Below are positions 1-10,126 of a stretch of 64,000 nucleotides of DNA, piece after piece. Position 1 is the first letter of the stretch. Every line of letters begins with the position of its first letter. A program made the position numbers and the translations under genes. Origin of the DNA: Bacteroidota bacterium. GTDB taxonomy: Bacteria; Bacteroidota; Bacteroidia; Chitinophagales; BACL12. The stretch is taken from contig JADKEK010000005.1 of assembly GCA_016718035.1 (NCBI GenBank), positions 62,001 through 126,000 of the forward strand, written 5' to 3'. The notes beneath the pieces were generated by a model. The model was not told where the DNA came from, made no database searches, and saw nothing but the letters and a program-made list of their open reading frames with translations.

Positions 1-400
1 ATTCCATAGGATGCTTCAAGGCCTAATCTTAAATAAACACAGGCAGATGTAGCCGTAGTAATAATCATATTCTGTAGTTGATGCTACTCCCAAAAATCCC
101 CCGAAACCAAGTCCCGTGAAACTTCCTGAGCTATAATACTTTAACAACCCTTCAAACAAAGTTCGTTTGTGCGTTTTTAAAATAAACAGTTTTAACACAA
201 ATCCAATTATTTCCAATTAGAATAATCCGTTATACTTTTTTCACTAGTTCGGCTCCGAGATTTTAACTTTTAAAACTCCGAAACATCCAAATGTGATTAG
301 GTCTTTTCCCAGTAATTGGTTCGACCTCAAAAAATTCCATGTAAAATAAGTTTGGCTTTCTCCAGAGTAAACTTGCGTTTGCTCCATAATTTTTCTTCTT
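1..400 (-). other. Left-edge fragments, possibly beta-barrel-like, unassigned
   Basis: Two short minus-strand open frames lie here (16-216, TTG start, and 244-387, ATG start). I recognise neither. The end of the first frame shifts at about position 45 into a frame reading SACVYLRLGLEASYG, whose alternating pattern resembles an outer-membrane strand, so a beta-barrel gene running off the window edge with one indel is possible. The second encodes about 47 residues with no known motif. Neither is supported well enough to call a gene. Confidence 0.25.
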
Positions 401-742
401 TTATTGTTTTTTTGAAAAAACAAAAACACCACTAAATATTCCTCGCCTTATTCTTGTAGAAAGTTTTGCTAGTTTCTCTATGTCCACCAAGTCGATTCAA
501 CCTGTTTGAATTATTTTACATTCAATTGCATATTCTTCTGTCCAAATATCAACGCCCTTTTTTTCTAATTCTATTCTCAGGTCTGAATTTTCTTTCAGCA
601 TCCAATCAGCTATTTCTACCTGCATCCAGTTTTCAAACGATTGAATTTTTGATGCAAACCGGACAGCAAAGTTGTTGTCTATTTTTGACTTAAGATTTGA
701 GTATAAGTTTTGGAGGAAATCATTTGTGTTTCTATTTTTCAT
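401..742 (-). pseudogene. PD-(D/E)XK-like nuclease fragment with an in-frame TGA
   Basis: The frame starts with ATG at 742 and reads about 81 codons to a TGA at 497-499. It then stays open in the same frame for another 31 codons to TAA at 401-403. Before the stop the protein carries VDIWTEEYAIECKII, which has the D...ExK spacing of PD-(D/E)XK nucleases. After the stop comes IDLVDIEKLAKLSTRI and a plausible core strand (GIFSGVFVF). At about 113 codons it is short for a restriction enzyme, so it is a fragment or a small nuclease. The TGA could be a mutated or miscalled TGG (Trp). Its neighbour is the distal end of the CRISPR array. Confidence 0.4.
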
Positions 743-827
743 TTTAAAGAATTAACGCAATAAAATTAAACAATTTTAAAAAAATCACTGCGATTATCTT
801 AATTGAGATATAGATGGTTCTCATTAA

Positions 828-3800
828 ATAGGAAGTAATCTTCATTAATTAATCATTCCCACATTGGCCACCTCGAGAATGCGTTGATACGTATTTGTCG
901 AAAGTAATCTTCATTAATTAATCATTCCCACAAGTACTTGCTAATTACACTAATTGCAAAATTGTCGAAAGTAATCTTCATTAATTAATCATTCCCACCG
1001 TGACAATGGCTGATAAACTGCCAACAGCAATGTCGAAAGTAATCTTCATTAATTAATCATTCCCACTACTTGTTACAGAAGATCTGGTATACACAGAAAG
1101 TCGAAAGTAATCTTCATTAATTAATCATTCCCACTTTCTGCTTGTAGACTTGTTTTTATGGGCAGTGATGTCGAAAGTAATCTTCATTAATTAATCATTC
1201 CCACTGAAGCTGCAATTGAATGCACTTTGAATGAATTGTCGAAAGTAATCTTCATTAATTAATCATTCCCACCGACTAGGTGCTCATTTAGAACTAATGC
1301 CTGAAGGAGTCGAAAGTAATCTTCATTAATTAATCATTCCCACGCCACAACATTGGCTGTTGTACTCGATAAAAAGTCGAAAGTAATCTTCATTAATTAA
1401 TCACTCCCACGGTAATCCAGCGAATTAAGCAGACGGAAAGAGTCGAAAGTAATCTTCATCAATTAATCATTCCCACTCCATTAATGCTCTTGATTTGTCC
1501 AGCCATAATAATAGTCGAAAGTAATCTTCATCAATTAATCATTCCCACAACCACAATGACCTTTTCGCTGCCCGCTTAAAAGAGTCGAAAGTAATCTTCA
1601 TTAATTAATCATTCCCACCCCTTGCCGAAATGAGAAGGGAGCAGCAGTTAGATGTCAAAGTAATCTTCATTAATTAATCATTTCACCCGACTTTAGTTGA
1701 AGGCTGGTCCACTTTTTTGTCGAAAGTAATCTTAATCAATTAATCATTCCGCTCTACAACTACTACTATTATAATTTCGGTGGTGGTAGTCGAAAGTAAT
1801 CTTCATCATTAATCATTCCCACAAAATTTGTGAAGTACCCAGGTGGCATATCACAAAAGTCGAAAGTAATCTTCATCAATTAATCATTCCCACCCCTAAC
1901 ATGGAGGATGACACACATCAAATTGTCGAAAGTAATCTTCATCAATTAATCATTCACACTCCGCTGAAAGAGAAGTTCTCTATAGCGTATCGGAGGTCGA
2001 AAGTAATCTTCATTAATTAATCATTCCCACAGATATGATTGTAGATCAGATGGGAGAAAAATGTCCAAAGTAATCTTCATTAATTAATCATTCCCACAAA
2101 AATGACCGCAAGGGATATCGTAATGAATGGGTCGAAAGTAATCTTCATTAATTAATCATTCCCACTTTATCGGATGACGAACTTTTAACTATTCCATGTC
2201 AAAAGTAATCTTCATTAATTAATCATTCCCACCAGAAATGACCAGAAGGATAAATACGATATGATCGTCGAAAGTAATCTTCATTAATTAATCATTCCCA
2301 CAAAAATGGCTTCAAGTATATCGTATGACGATGTAGTCGAAAGTAATCTTCATCAAATAATCATTCCCACTGGACAATTTTTTTGGCCAGGAGGAAAATG
2401 CAGATGTCGAAAGTAATCTTCATCAAATAATCATTCCCACTGGACAATTTTTTTGGCCAGGAGGAAAATGCAGATGTCGAAAGTAATCTTCATCAAATAA
2501 TCATTCCCACTGAAAATTTAACTAATTTCTCATTTAAAAAAAAGTCGAAAGTAATCTTCATCAAATAATCATTCCCACTTTTCAATGCAATTGGAATTAG
2601 GTAAAAAAGCGGTTTTGTCGAAAGTAATCTTCATCAAATAATCATTCCCACTGTTTTAAACGGGTTCGCACAGGTTAACTCTATGTCGAAAGTAATCTTC
2701 ATCAAATAATCATTCCCACTTGCCTTCTCATTGGAGTGCAACAGCCATTTGTCGAAAGTAATCTTCATCAAATAATCATTCCCACAGTCGCCTATGCCAG
2801 CATTGACAGCGCACTTATTGTCGAAAGTAATCTTCATCAAATAATCATTCCCACTTACGCAACTGTACTCGCCGTCAGGCCACAAGGTCGAAAGTAATCT
2901 TCATCAAATAATCATTCCCACTTATACGCTTACTTGGGCTCGTTCTAATACAGGCATTGTCGAAAGTAATCTTCATCAAATAATCATTCCCACTTCAAAG
3001 AAATGAACCGTCAAACGGATTCAGCAAAGTCGAAAGTAATCTTCATCAAATAATCATTCCCACTCATTAGCCACTTATGACTTTAATCAATTAACAGTCG
3101 AAAGTAATCTTCATCAAATAATCATTCCCACAACGGCGGGGTAATACCTAAAGAAGTAGAAGAGTCGAAAGTAATCTTCATCAAATAATCATTCCCACTT
3201 TAACACAAGTGATGTTAAGGAAATGAGTACGTCGAAAGTAATCTTCATCAAATAATCATTCCCACTAATAGCTCCAAATGGAGAAATTTATAAATCGAGG
3301 TCGAAAGTAATCTTCATCAAATAATCATTCCCACGCTCGAAGTTTATAAATAACTGGGGGGCTTTTTGTCGAAAGTAATCTTCATCAAATAATCATTCCC
3401 ACTGCATATCTTGCACATAGTGGCATTGGAAAATGTAAGTCGAAAGTAATCTTCATCAAATAATCATTCCCACCACGTGATATCTGCTCCGCTGGTTCTT
3501 CCAGAATTTGTCGAAAGTAATCTTCATCAAATAATCATTCCCACCTTCAATTGATAGCCCCATGGAGAAATTTATAAATCGAGGTCGAAAGTAATCTTCA
3601 TCAAATAATCATTCCCACATGCACCAAAAAACTCAGCCGAGATTATGATTTAGTCGAAAGTAATCTTCATCAAATAATCATTCCCACTTTATCAGGAGCC
3701 GGTAGAACACGAAAGATTCGTCGAAAGTAATCTTCATCAAATAATCATTCCCCACTGAGGAGGTGCATTATATCAATCCCGAAAATTAGTCGAAAGTAAT

Positions 3801-4658
3801 CTTCATCAAATAATCATTCCCACCCTACAAAAACATTGACACAGCGCACGAATTTATTAACAGTCGAAAGTAATCTTCATCAAATAATCATTCCCACCTA
3901 AATTATCACAAGGAAATTTAAGTGAAAGTGTCGAAAGTAATCTTCATCAAATAATCATTCCCACAGGTGTATTTTGTGAAGTTCGCAATTCACGACAGTC
4001 GAAAGTAATCTTCATCAAATAATCATTCCCACTATTAACTGGCGAACTAGAAAACAGCTTTGAAATTGGTCGAAAGTAATCTTCATCAAATAATCATTCC
4101 CACACCTTCCTTCCGGTTTTATATATTGTAAATCTGATGTCGAAAGTAATCTTCATCAAATAATCATTCCCACACAAAATACCCCCTTTACGTTAACCCC
4201 GGAAAATGAGTCGAAAGTAATCTTCATCAAATAATCATTCCCACTTAGAAAAAGCTTTGATTCGCATTGAACAAAAGTCGAAAGTAATCTTCATCAAATA
4301 ATCATTCCCACACTCTTAGTGGTAAAAATGGTAAGAGAATCTCATTGTCGAAAGTAATCTTCATCAAATAATCATTCCCACATCACTGTAGGAATTTTAA
4401 TAGTGATGTTCTTTGTCGAAAGTAATCTTCATCAAATAATCATTCCCACCATTACACATGCCGATTTGTACACTGTATTAAGTAAGTCGAAAGTAATCTT
4501 CATCAAATAATCATTCCCACTGTTATGCAAAAAGTTGTCGATTACGCACTTGCACGTCGAAAGTAATCTTCATCAAATAATCATTCCCACTATTGGCACT
4601 ATGAGAAAAAAGTAGATTTTTATGTCGAAAGTAATCTTCATCAAATAATTAATACAAA
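828..4658 (-). CRISPR. CRISPR array, about 56 repeats of 35 bp with 55 spacers
   Basis: A 35-bp repeat recurs every 65-74 bp. On the + strand it begins GTCGAAAGTAATC and ends ATCATTCCCAC. Spacers are about 31-39 bp. The first unit (828-862) lacks a matching 5' end and the last (4624-4658) a matching 3' end. The centre of the repeat has three versions: TTAATTAA (most of units 1-22), TCAATTAA (units 10, 11, 14, 16 and 17) and TCAAATAA (units 23-56). Units 13-21 carry extra substitutions and one deletion. The cas operon ends next to the right end, so transcription is probably leftward. The crRNA would then carry an 8-nt tag CTTTCGAC. The strand is inferred, not proven. Confidence 0.97.
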
Positions 4659-4923
4659 AAATATCTTCTTATAGAATTACCCCCCGCCACCATTCAATAT
4701 ACCTAAGGAATTGGCAGAATACGCCAAAATAAATTTACGCTGCAATAATTAGGTATATTAAATGATTTGTCGGGGTATATGGACAATTGATTATAAATGG
4801 AATAACTAATTCAAAAAATTGAGAAGACTGTCAAATTTTTACATTTGTGTCAATTTTAGCTTCTAATTAATAAACATAAATCGATGGACTGAACACCATT
4901 TTAAATTGTTAATTACAAACATG
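4659..4923 (-). promoter_or_regulatory. AT-rich spacer between cas6 and the array, candidate leader
   Basis: This 265-bp AT-rich stretch has no open frame of note. It lies between the last cas gene and the array end with the uniform repeats, where a leader would be expected if the array is read leftward. Against a functional leader, the adjoining repeat copy matches the consensus poorly over its outer 10 bp. Confidence 0.35.
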
Positions 4924-5686
4924 TCAAAGAACTTTTTCAATTTTTCTCCTATTGATAATTTCCGGGGAGTATGGTCTGGCATTCACATAATAATCAGAAG
5001 GAATTAATTTGCCAAAGCCAACTGTTTTACCAAAACCTAAACTCAATTCGGCAGGTAGCAAAACATTACTTTCAAAAACTACATCAAACTCTACAAAGTT
5101 TTCGTACTCTCTAAATTTTGTTGTCGTTTTTTTATTAATATCCAGAATAGTGTTTTTAAGCGCTTTAATTTTTTTGCCTGTTGTTGTTTGAATACAATCA
5201 CTTATCTGTCCAAATAATATCTTTTCAAGCACTACAATTTTATTGGCTAACGTATGCGCTGTGTTCCACTCTTTTTAAATTTTCTTTACTCAGTGCAAGC
5301 CAGTTATATATATGATATTGTTTGGGTTTACGCAATTTATCAAATGTATGGTTACCGGGTAATACATCAATAAACGCCAGGTTATAGGTCTGGTCGCCAA
5401 GGGTTACCCTTTTGCCCAAAAAAGGCATTAAAGCTTTAAGTGCTACAACGCCGTCGGCAATACCAAATAATACCACTTGCCGTCTTATTATTTTACATTG
5501 TACCAATGGGAAACGACTTATGTTTTTTCCATCAATTGTTTTGTTGGTAATAATATCGGGTCTTAAGCCAACCTCTAGCAAAGCCTTTTCACACTTCCAC
5601 GCCAAATTGTCAATAAAAGATTTAAACTCTTTCATTTGACGAGGATACAATTGTTGGGCAAAGTGGAGTGTTATTGTTGGTGTCAT
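4924..5686 (-). CDS. cas6: Cas6-family crRNA endoribonuclease, one frameshift
   Basis: Cas6 cuts the precursor crRNA inside each repeat. The frame starts at ATG 5686 and breaks at TAA 5240-5242. The rest reads from 5232 in another frame. Removing one T from the ttttt run at 5272-5276 joins the halves into about 254 residues, the usual Cas6 length, and gives HTLANKIVVLEKILFG, which fits the family helix. Other family signs are ISRFPLVQCKII near residue 56, YHIYNWLALSKEN near 122, and the C-terminal glycine-rich loop LSLGFGKTVGFGKLI. It is the last gene of the cmr operon, 12 bp after the membrane protein. The break is probably a sequencing indel. Confidence 0.82.
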
Positions 5687-5698
5687 TGTTATTAAATT

Positions 5699-6607
5699 TT
5701 AAATTGTTTCTTGGCTAAGCTTTCTAAGTTCATTTCTATATTTCAATAAATTTAATAAATTGCTAAAAAGTTGACTTGGTACATTTGCAAAGGAAATATA
5801 TTGCATTTGATCTAGTCTTAATCCCTTCCTGTCTAACTTAATACCATAATACAAAATGACAGTATCAAGTTTGGTTGACTTGACGAAATCTGCAAATTCG
5901 GAGTTTTCCCAACCCATATCAGTCGAATTACCCGCAAAATCCTCTTTGCCGTCTGCCCCCTCATTTTTTACAATTATTGCATCACAATCAGTAAGGCTTA
6001 GGCCAAATACTTTTAATGTATCATTAATTACATCTTTTGCTTTATGAAAACTTTCAAGCTCTATTTCAATTTTGTTTTTGAATATTTCGAGCCCTGCTTC
6101 AAAATTTTTATTTTCTCGAGCCTTCGCATTTTTCAAAACAAGGATTCTCGATTGCTCAAGTATTTGTATGTCTAAATCGTGTTTAGCAAAAATATTGTTT
6201 AGCGTGTTTTTGTTTTTTCTTAATTGATTTTCCAATGTCTGTATAAATTCAATGCGAGCTTTCCTTTGTGCCCATAAGAAAACTGAAAGCAACGCAACTA
6301 CACCTCCACCAATAATAGCAGGAATAAGCCCGCTTATTCTATCAACCAATTTATCAGCACTTTCAGTATAGTTTTTTGCAATTTCTACATTTTCTTCAAT
6401 TAAACTATCGCGTCGGGTAAATAAATCTTGTGTCCGTGCATCTATTATTGAATCCAGTTCCTGCTTAGAAACTTGCATAACATTCGTGTCACCATTCACT
6501 ATCTGGTTTTGGGCGTTTCCTATATTAATTGAAGTAGCCACAACTACCAAAAACAATAATAGTTTTAGTGATAACAAATAAAATGATTTCTTATATAAAT
6601 TTTCCAT
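5699..6607 (-). CDS. Signal peptide plus single-TM protein embedded in the type III-B operon
   Basis: I do not recognise this family. The chosen start is MENLYKKSF at 6607, because it overlaps the restored cmr6 end by 17 bp; a start at 6628 would lie deeper in cmr6. Visible layout: signal peptide ending about residue 33 (..GNAQ), a short charged region to about residue 90, one TM helix (GLIPAIIGGGVVALLSVFLW), a cytoplasmic coiled coil rich in K and E, then an alpha/beta-like C-terminal domain containing LDTVILYYGIKLD and YISFANVPSQLFSNLLNLL. Lying between cmr6 and cas6, it is probably expressed with the complex. A membrane accessory or effector role is inference. Confidence 0.7.
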   Translation of the reverse strand: MENLYKKSFYLLSLKLLLFLVVVATSINIGNAQNQIVNGDTNVMQVSKQELDSIIDARTQDLFTRRDSLIEENVEIAKNYTESADKLVDRISGLIPAIIGGGVVALLSVFLWAQRKARIEFIQTLENQLRKNKNTLNNIFAKHDLDIQILEQSRILVLKNAKARENKNFEAGLEIFKNKIEIELESFHKAKDVINDTLKVFGLSLTDCDAIIVKNEGADGKEDFAGNSTDMGWENSEFADFVKSTKLDTVILYYGIKLDRKGLRLDQMQYISFANVPSQLFSNLLNLLKYRNELRKLSQETI

Positions 6608-7757
6608 AATCAACTGCTGTTTTGGCACCTATGCCGTTTTCTTTTAGTGCAATTTTTTAAGTGGTCCAGCATAATTTGTATCGGTTGGCCATTTTCTATC
6701 CAGGTATTTTCTCCAATAGTCTTATCTAAAGGTCTTCCTTGTTCATCAATGGTTTGTATGTTATATTGTGCAACTGCATATCTTAATATTTTTTGCCTAA
6801 AATAGTAAACTCAAATGTTGCTCCGGTAGCGGTTAAAAAAATTATTGGCACCGGGTTCATCCAATCTCCGGGAGGGGTATTGCCCTCAATATCGTCATAA
6901 TAATTTTTATAATGTGGGTTAACGATATCCGGTTCTATATTTAAGTTTTCATCGGGAAAACTATCCATAAATACAATTGCACCTTGTCGTGCCCCTGTTA
7001 TACTATCTTTGTCCGCCCCAAATAAAAAACAAAATCCCGCGTCGTGAAATGCCTTTTTTTCAGGTGTAATTTTATCTTTATCTGCACGCTCATTGTTTTC
7101 ATTTATTTCTTTATCTGTAAGCTGAAAATACCTGTCCAAAAAATAGTTGCGGACAACACCTTTTATACTGCTGGCCGGTATGTAAGGAATGCCATAAATC
7201 GGGTGAAAAAAAATTCCGGTTTCATAAATGCTTTCATTGCCTAAACCAATGGCAAGTCGGTTAATTAATGTTAATGAACAACTTAAGGGCAAATAAGTAT
7301 TACTACAAATTAATTTGTTGTTTAATTCAAGTTGTTGTTTTTTTATTAAAGCACTAAAATGTGTTTCATTGTCATAAGGCCATTCCAACTCACTTCCTTG
7401 TGAGTTTAATAAGCTGAATTTACTCATAACAAAATTTGCAACTTTATTTATAATAAGCGCATAGTTCTGTTTTGCGCTGTTTTGGTGGTTGTTTTTAATA
7501 AACTTATCTACCTTAGGTGAAATCCTTTTTTCTATAAAAGTTAAATGACTAATTTTACTATTATCATTAATTGTTGCCACAAAAATTGATTCGGAAGAGT
7601 AGGTTTCAAACCCTTTCTTTAATTCTGGTTTCAATTTTTCTGCAATATAGAAGTGATTTTTTTCCAATGCATACGTATTACCCTTTATATCGCTAAATAT
7701 AATATTCGGGTTAAATTTCTCATTATTCGTTTTAGAATAAACTATAATTTCAGGCAT
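6591..7757 (-). CDS. cmr6: Cmr6, type III-B RAMP subunit, two frameshifts
   Basis: Cmr6 caps the Cmr filament at the 3' end of the crRNA. The first 324 codons run to TAA at 6783-6785. Adding one base to the T6 run at 6789-6794 and one to the T6 run at 6653-6658 (A runs on the coding strand) extends the protein to TAA at 6591-6593. The extension recovers the family's terminal motif as NGIGAKTAVDYGKF. Other Cmr6 marks are SCSLTLINRLAIGLGNES, YGIPYIPASSIKGVVRNYF, DIVNPHYKNYYD and DWMNPVPIIFLT. Both breaks are in A6 runs and both need +1, which argues for assembly error. It follows cmr5 by 11 bp. Confidence 0.9.
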
Positions 7758-7768
7758 TTTTAGACAAT

Positions 7769-8146
7769 TTAATTTTCAGGATAAATACATTCAGTCATTC
7801 TTTTCAGCCAATACGCATATCGAATTGACTCTGTTGTAATATTTAAAAGTAATATGTTGTCTTCGAAATAAAAAAGGTTTAATACCAAGTCGTTTGATGC
7901 CGGTTTATTTTTATCTATAATAATTTCCGGATATTGTTGTACAACCCAATTACTGAGGTGTTGGTACAGCAGCTTTGTATCATCCTTCGCTTTCAAAAAA
8001 CTTGCCACCTGTATTATACCATTTGCCTGAATTAAAGCCGGCAATTTCCTTACCTGAGACCTGTATCTGTTGATGTTGTTTTTTGTATTTGGGCTATTAA
8101 TCACAGACAATGCGCTTGCAGCCCTTTTTTGGTCTAAGTTTATCAT
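7769..8146 (-). CDS. cmr5: Cmr5, small helical subunit of the Cmr complex
   Basis: Intact at 125 residues, the usual Cmr5 length. Cmr5 forms the minor helical filament that lies along the target RNA beside Cmr4. The recognisable part is YRSQVRKLPALIQANGI followed by VASFLKAK, which fits the conserved helix pair of the family, and LLYQHLSNWV further on. The protein is predicted cytosolic and all-helical, without catalytic residues. It starts 2 bp after cmr4 ends, so the two are almost certainly translated from one message. Confidence 0.93.
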   Translation of the reverse strand: MINLDQKRAASALSVINSPNTKNNINRYRSQVRKLPALIQANGIIQVASFLKAKDDTKLLYQHLSNWVVQQYPEIIIDKNKPASNDLVLNLFYFEDNILLLNITTESIRYAYWLKRMTECIYPEN

Positions 8147-8148
8147 GT

Positions 8149-9015
8149 TTAAAATTTAACTGTTACAAAACCTTTTCCAATAGTAGCACCACCTCCTATT
8201 CTAAATAATTTATTTTCATCCATATTGGTCAAAAAACTATCGAAGCTGGTAGTATCTGAAGCACCATTCCCAAACATAGCCATATAATACATAACACTAT
8301 TACATGGCAAATATTCCTCTGTAAACAATTGACCATCCTTAACTACACCGGTATCATTATCAATATGGTTTCTTGTTATCACTTCTGTATAAATTGATAC
8401 CAGTTTTTGAAAGATGGTATCACGTACAATTACTACTTTATCCAACACTTCGTCTTTATAGGCATCGGGGCAAACCGCCGCTAGCCATTCGTTGTATTTA
8501 ATATTATTAATAGTAGTGTCCGGGTTTATTACATCAAAAACAAATTCTTCTAACATAATACTGTCTCGCCCACCATAATTTACCGACAAACTTGTTCCAT
8601 TATATATTACTTCGCTTTCATTAGGTATAATATTTCCTGTTATTTCAAATTGTTCTCCCATCATCAAATAATCACTTTTCAATTTATTTAGAATATGGGG
8701 GCAAGTAATAAATGCAAATATGCCTTTTGCGCTTCTAATAGGAAAAAGTAACAACCGTGCATCGGTTAATCCAAGAAGGCCAATATTGCTGGTGTCTTCC
8801 GGTCCAAATAAATCATTTACAGTTTGGTTAGGAACACCTGGTATTTCTTCAAAGTGTTCTCGTAAACTACCTTTTAAGCTTGAACTTTCAATTTTTGGGA
8901 AACCGGTATGGCCTTCTCGTTGAATAGGTAAATCAACACGACCTACTCCGGTACCAGCGCCTGCATGCATGGCTGTTTCACAATATAGAAACATGGGTTT
9001 AAATTGTTTATACAT
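8149..9015 (-). CDS. cmr4: Cmr4, backbone RAMP subunit and target-RNA nuclease
   Basis: Intact at 288 residues. Cmr4 forms the helical backbone and cuts target RNA at 6-nt intervals. The N-terminal segment MHAGAGTGVGRVDLPIQRE matches the family and includes Asp28, at the position of the catalytic aspartate. It is followed by GFPKIESSSLKGSLREHF, the usual RAMP helix. The C-terminus ends with the glycine-rich GGGATIGKGFV loop. The gap to cmr3 is 4 bp. Unlike most genes in this operon it has no frameshift. Confidence 0.95.
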   Translation of the reverse strand: MYKQFKPMFLYCETAMHAGAGTGVGRVDLPIQREGHTGFPKIESSSLKGSLREHFEEIPGVPNQTVNDLFGPEDTSNIGLLGLTDARLLLFPIRSAKGIFAFITCPHILNKLKSDYLMMGEQFEITGNIIPNESEVIYNGTSLSVNYGGRDSIMLEEFVFDVINPDTTINNIKYNEWLAAVCPDAYKDEVLDKVVIVRDTIFQKLVSIYTEVITRNHIDNDTGVVKDGQLFTEEYLPCNSVMYYMAMFGNGASDTTSFDSFLTNMDENKLFRIGGGATIGKGFVTVKF

Positions 9016-9019
9016 AATG

Positions 9020-10126
9020 TTATTTTAATAATTGTGATTGATTTAATTGGGCAAATAAAATATGGCCGTACCCTTCATGTTTATAATTAACGGAATTAAT
9101 GGTTTCACCTATGACTTTTCCATGATAGTTTGTGATAAATTCCTGCAAATCTTCTGTAGCTCCGCTAAGTACATAAATTGCCCCTGCCGGAACTGCCGTT
9201 AACATTGGTTTTGGGCGCTTTGCTGCCATATCCCAGCCGCCTACAGTTAAAGGTCTGCCGCTTGAAAAAGCGATTATCTTAATTTTTTCCGGTATAATAG
9301 AAGGTTGCCATCCATTATTAAATATGCCTGGAGATGTAAGTAGCATTTTAACCATATTATCACTACTCTTTACCACGGGAGCTTTTATGTCTGAATTTAT
9401 TTGACAAACTTCTAAATATCCGATTTTACCATCAGACCCTAGGCGCCCAACCTCGTTTTCGATTAGTGGTATTCCCTTGCTCAATAAAAAAGGAAAGAGG
9501 CCCTTTATCGGTTTCCGGCCTAATCATTTTTACTGTATAAAGCTTACCTTCTTCGGCTGTTTTAGTATCCTTTTCTCTTCCCATCCCAACCTTATATTCA
9601 TTTGTAATATAATTTGGAAGATATATAATTTCGTGTAACAACTCGGATGCGCTTGCACCGCTAACATATTTTACCATTCCGGAATAGGTAAGGTATAAGT
9701 TAGCATTGGATTCCGGTTTGCCATCAGCCGGGTCAAGCAAATACTCCGGCATCTTATGTTCGTTTCTGGTGAAAATTGATTTTTTGAGTTCGGTATAATG
9801 ACATTCGTGTCTAATAGGGGTAGATAATTTTCTGAATTTTACATCTTCGGGTAAAGGAAAAAGCAATTGGTCTCCAATTAGAAGCTGGTTTTTTAATATC
9901 TCTAAATTTAAGGATTCTTTTACCGGATGTAAGTTTGCAAACGTTATGACATCTTGATGTAAGTTAATATTTTGGTTGGTTATATATAAGTTTCTCAAAA
10001 ATCCATAAAGGACTGATGGTAAAGGCGGAAAAACAGCGTCTGCATAGGTTTCTTCGCCCATTAAAAACGGTTTGCCATCTTTAAAAGAAAATGTATCCGC
10101 GGCTTTTATTTTAATTGTTTTCGTCA
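9020..10126 (-). CDS. cmr3: Cmr3, type III-B RAMP subunit, one frameshift
   Basis: Cmr3 pairs with Cas10 and holds the 5' tag of the crRNA. The N-terminal frame (ATG at 10126, MTKTIKIKAADTF) contains FPPLPSVLYGFLRN. The C-terminal frame contains VGRLGSDGKIGYLEV and TVGGWDMAAKRPKPM, both typical of Cmr3. They join if one base is removed between about 9478 and 9500, either from the GGG that gives EQGIPLIENE or from the T6 run just before it. The restored length is about 368 residues. The start overlaps the cas10 end by 16 bp. An in-frame ATG further upstream at 10160 falls inside cas10 and is less likely. Confidence 0.88.

Noticed and set aside
2634..2885. 83-codon minus-strand open frame with repeated NDYLMKITFD
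   Set aside because: It is the CRISPR repeat read in translation; each protein repeat coincides with a DNA repeat unit.
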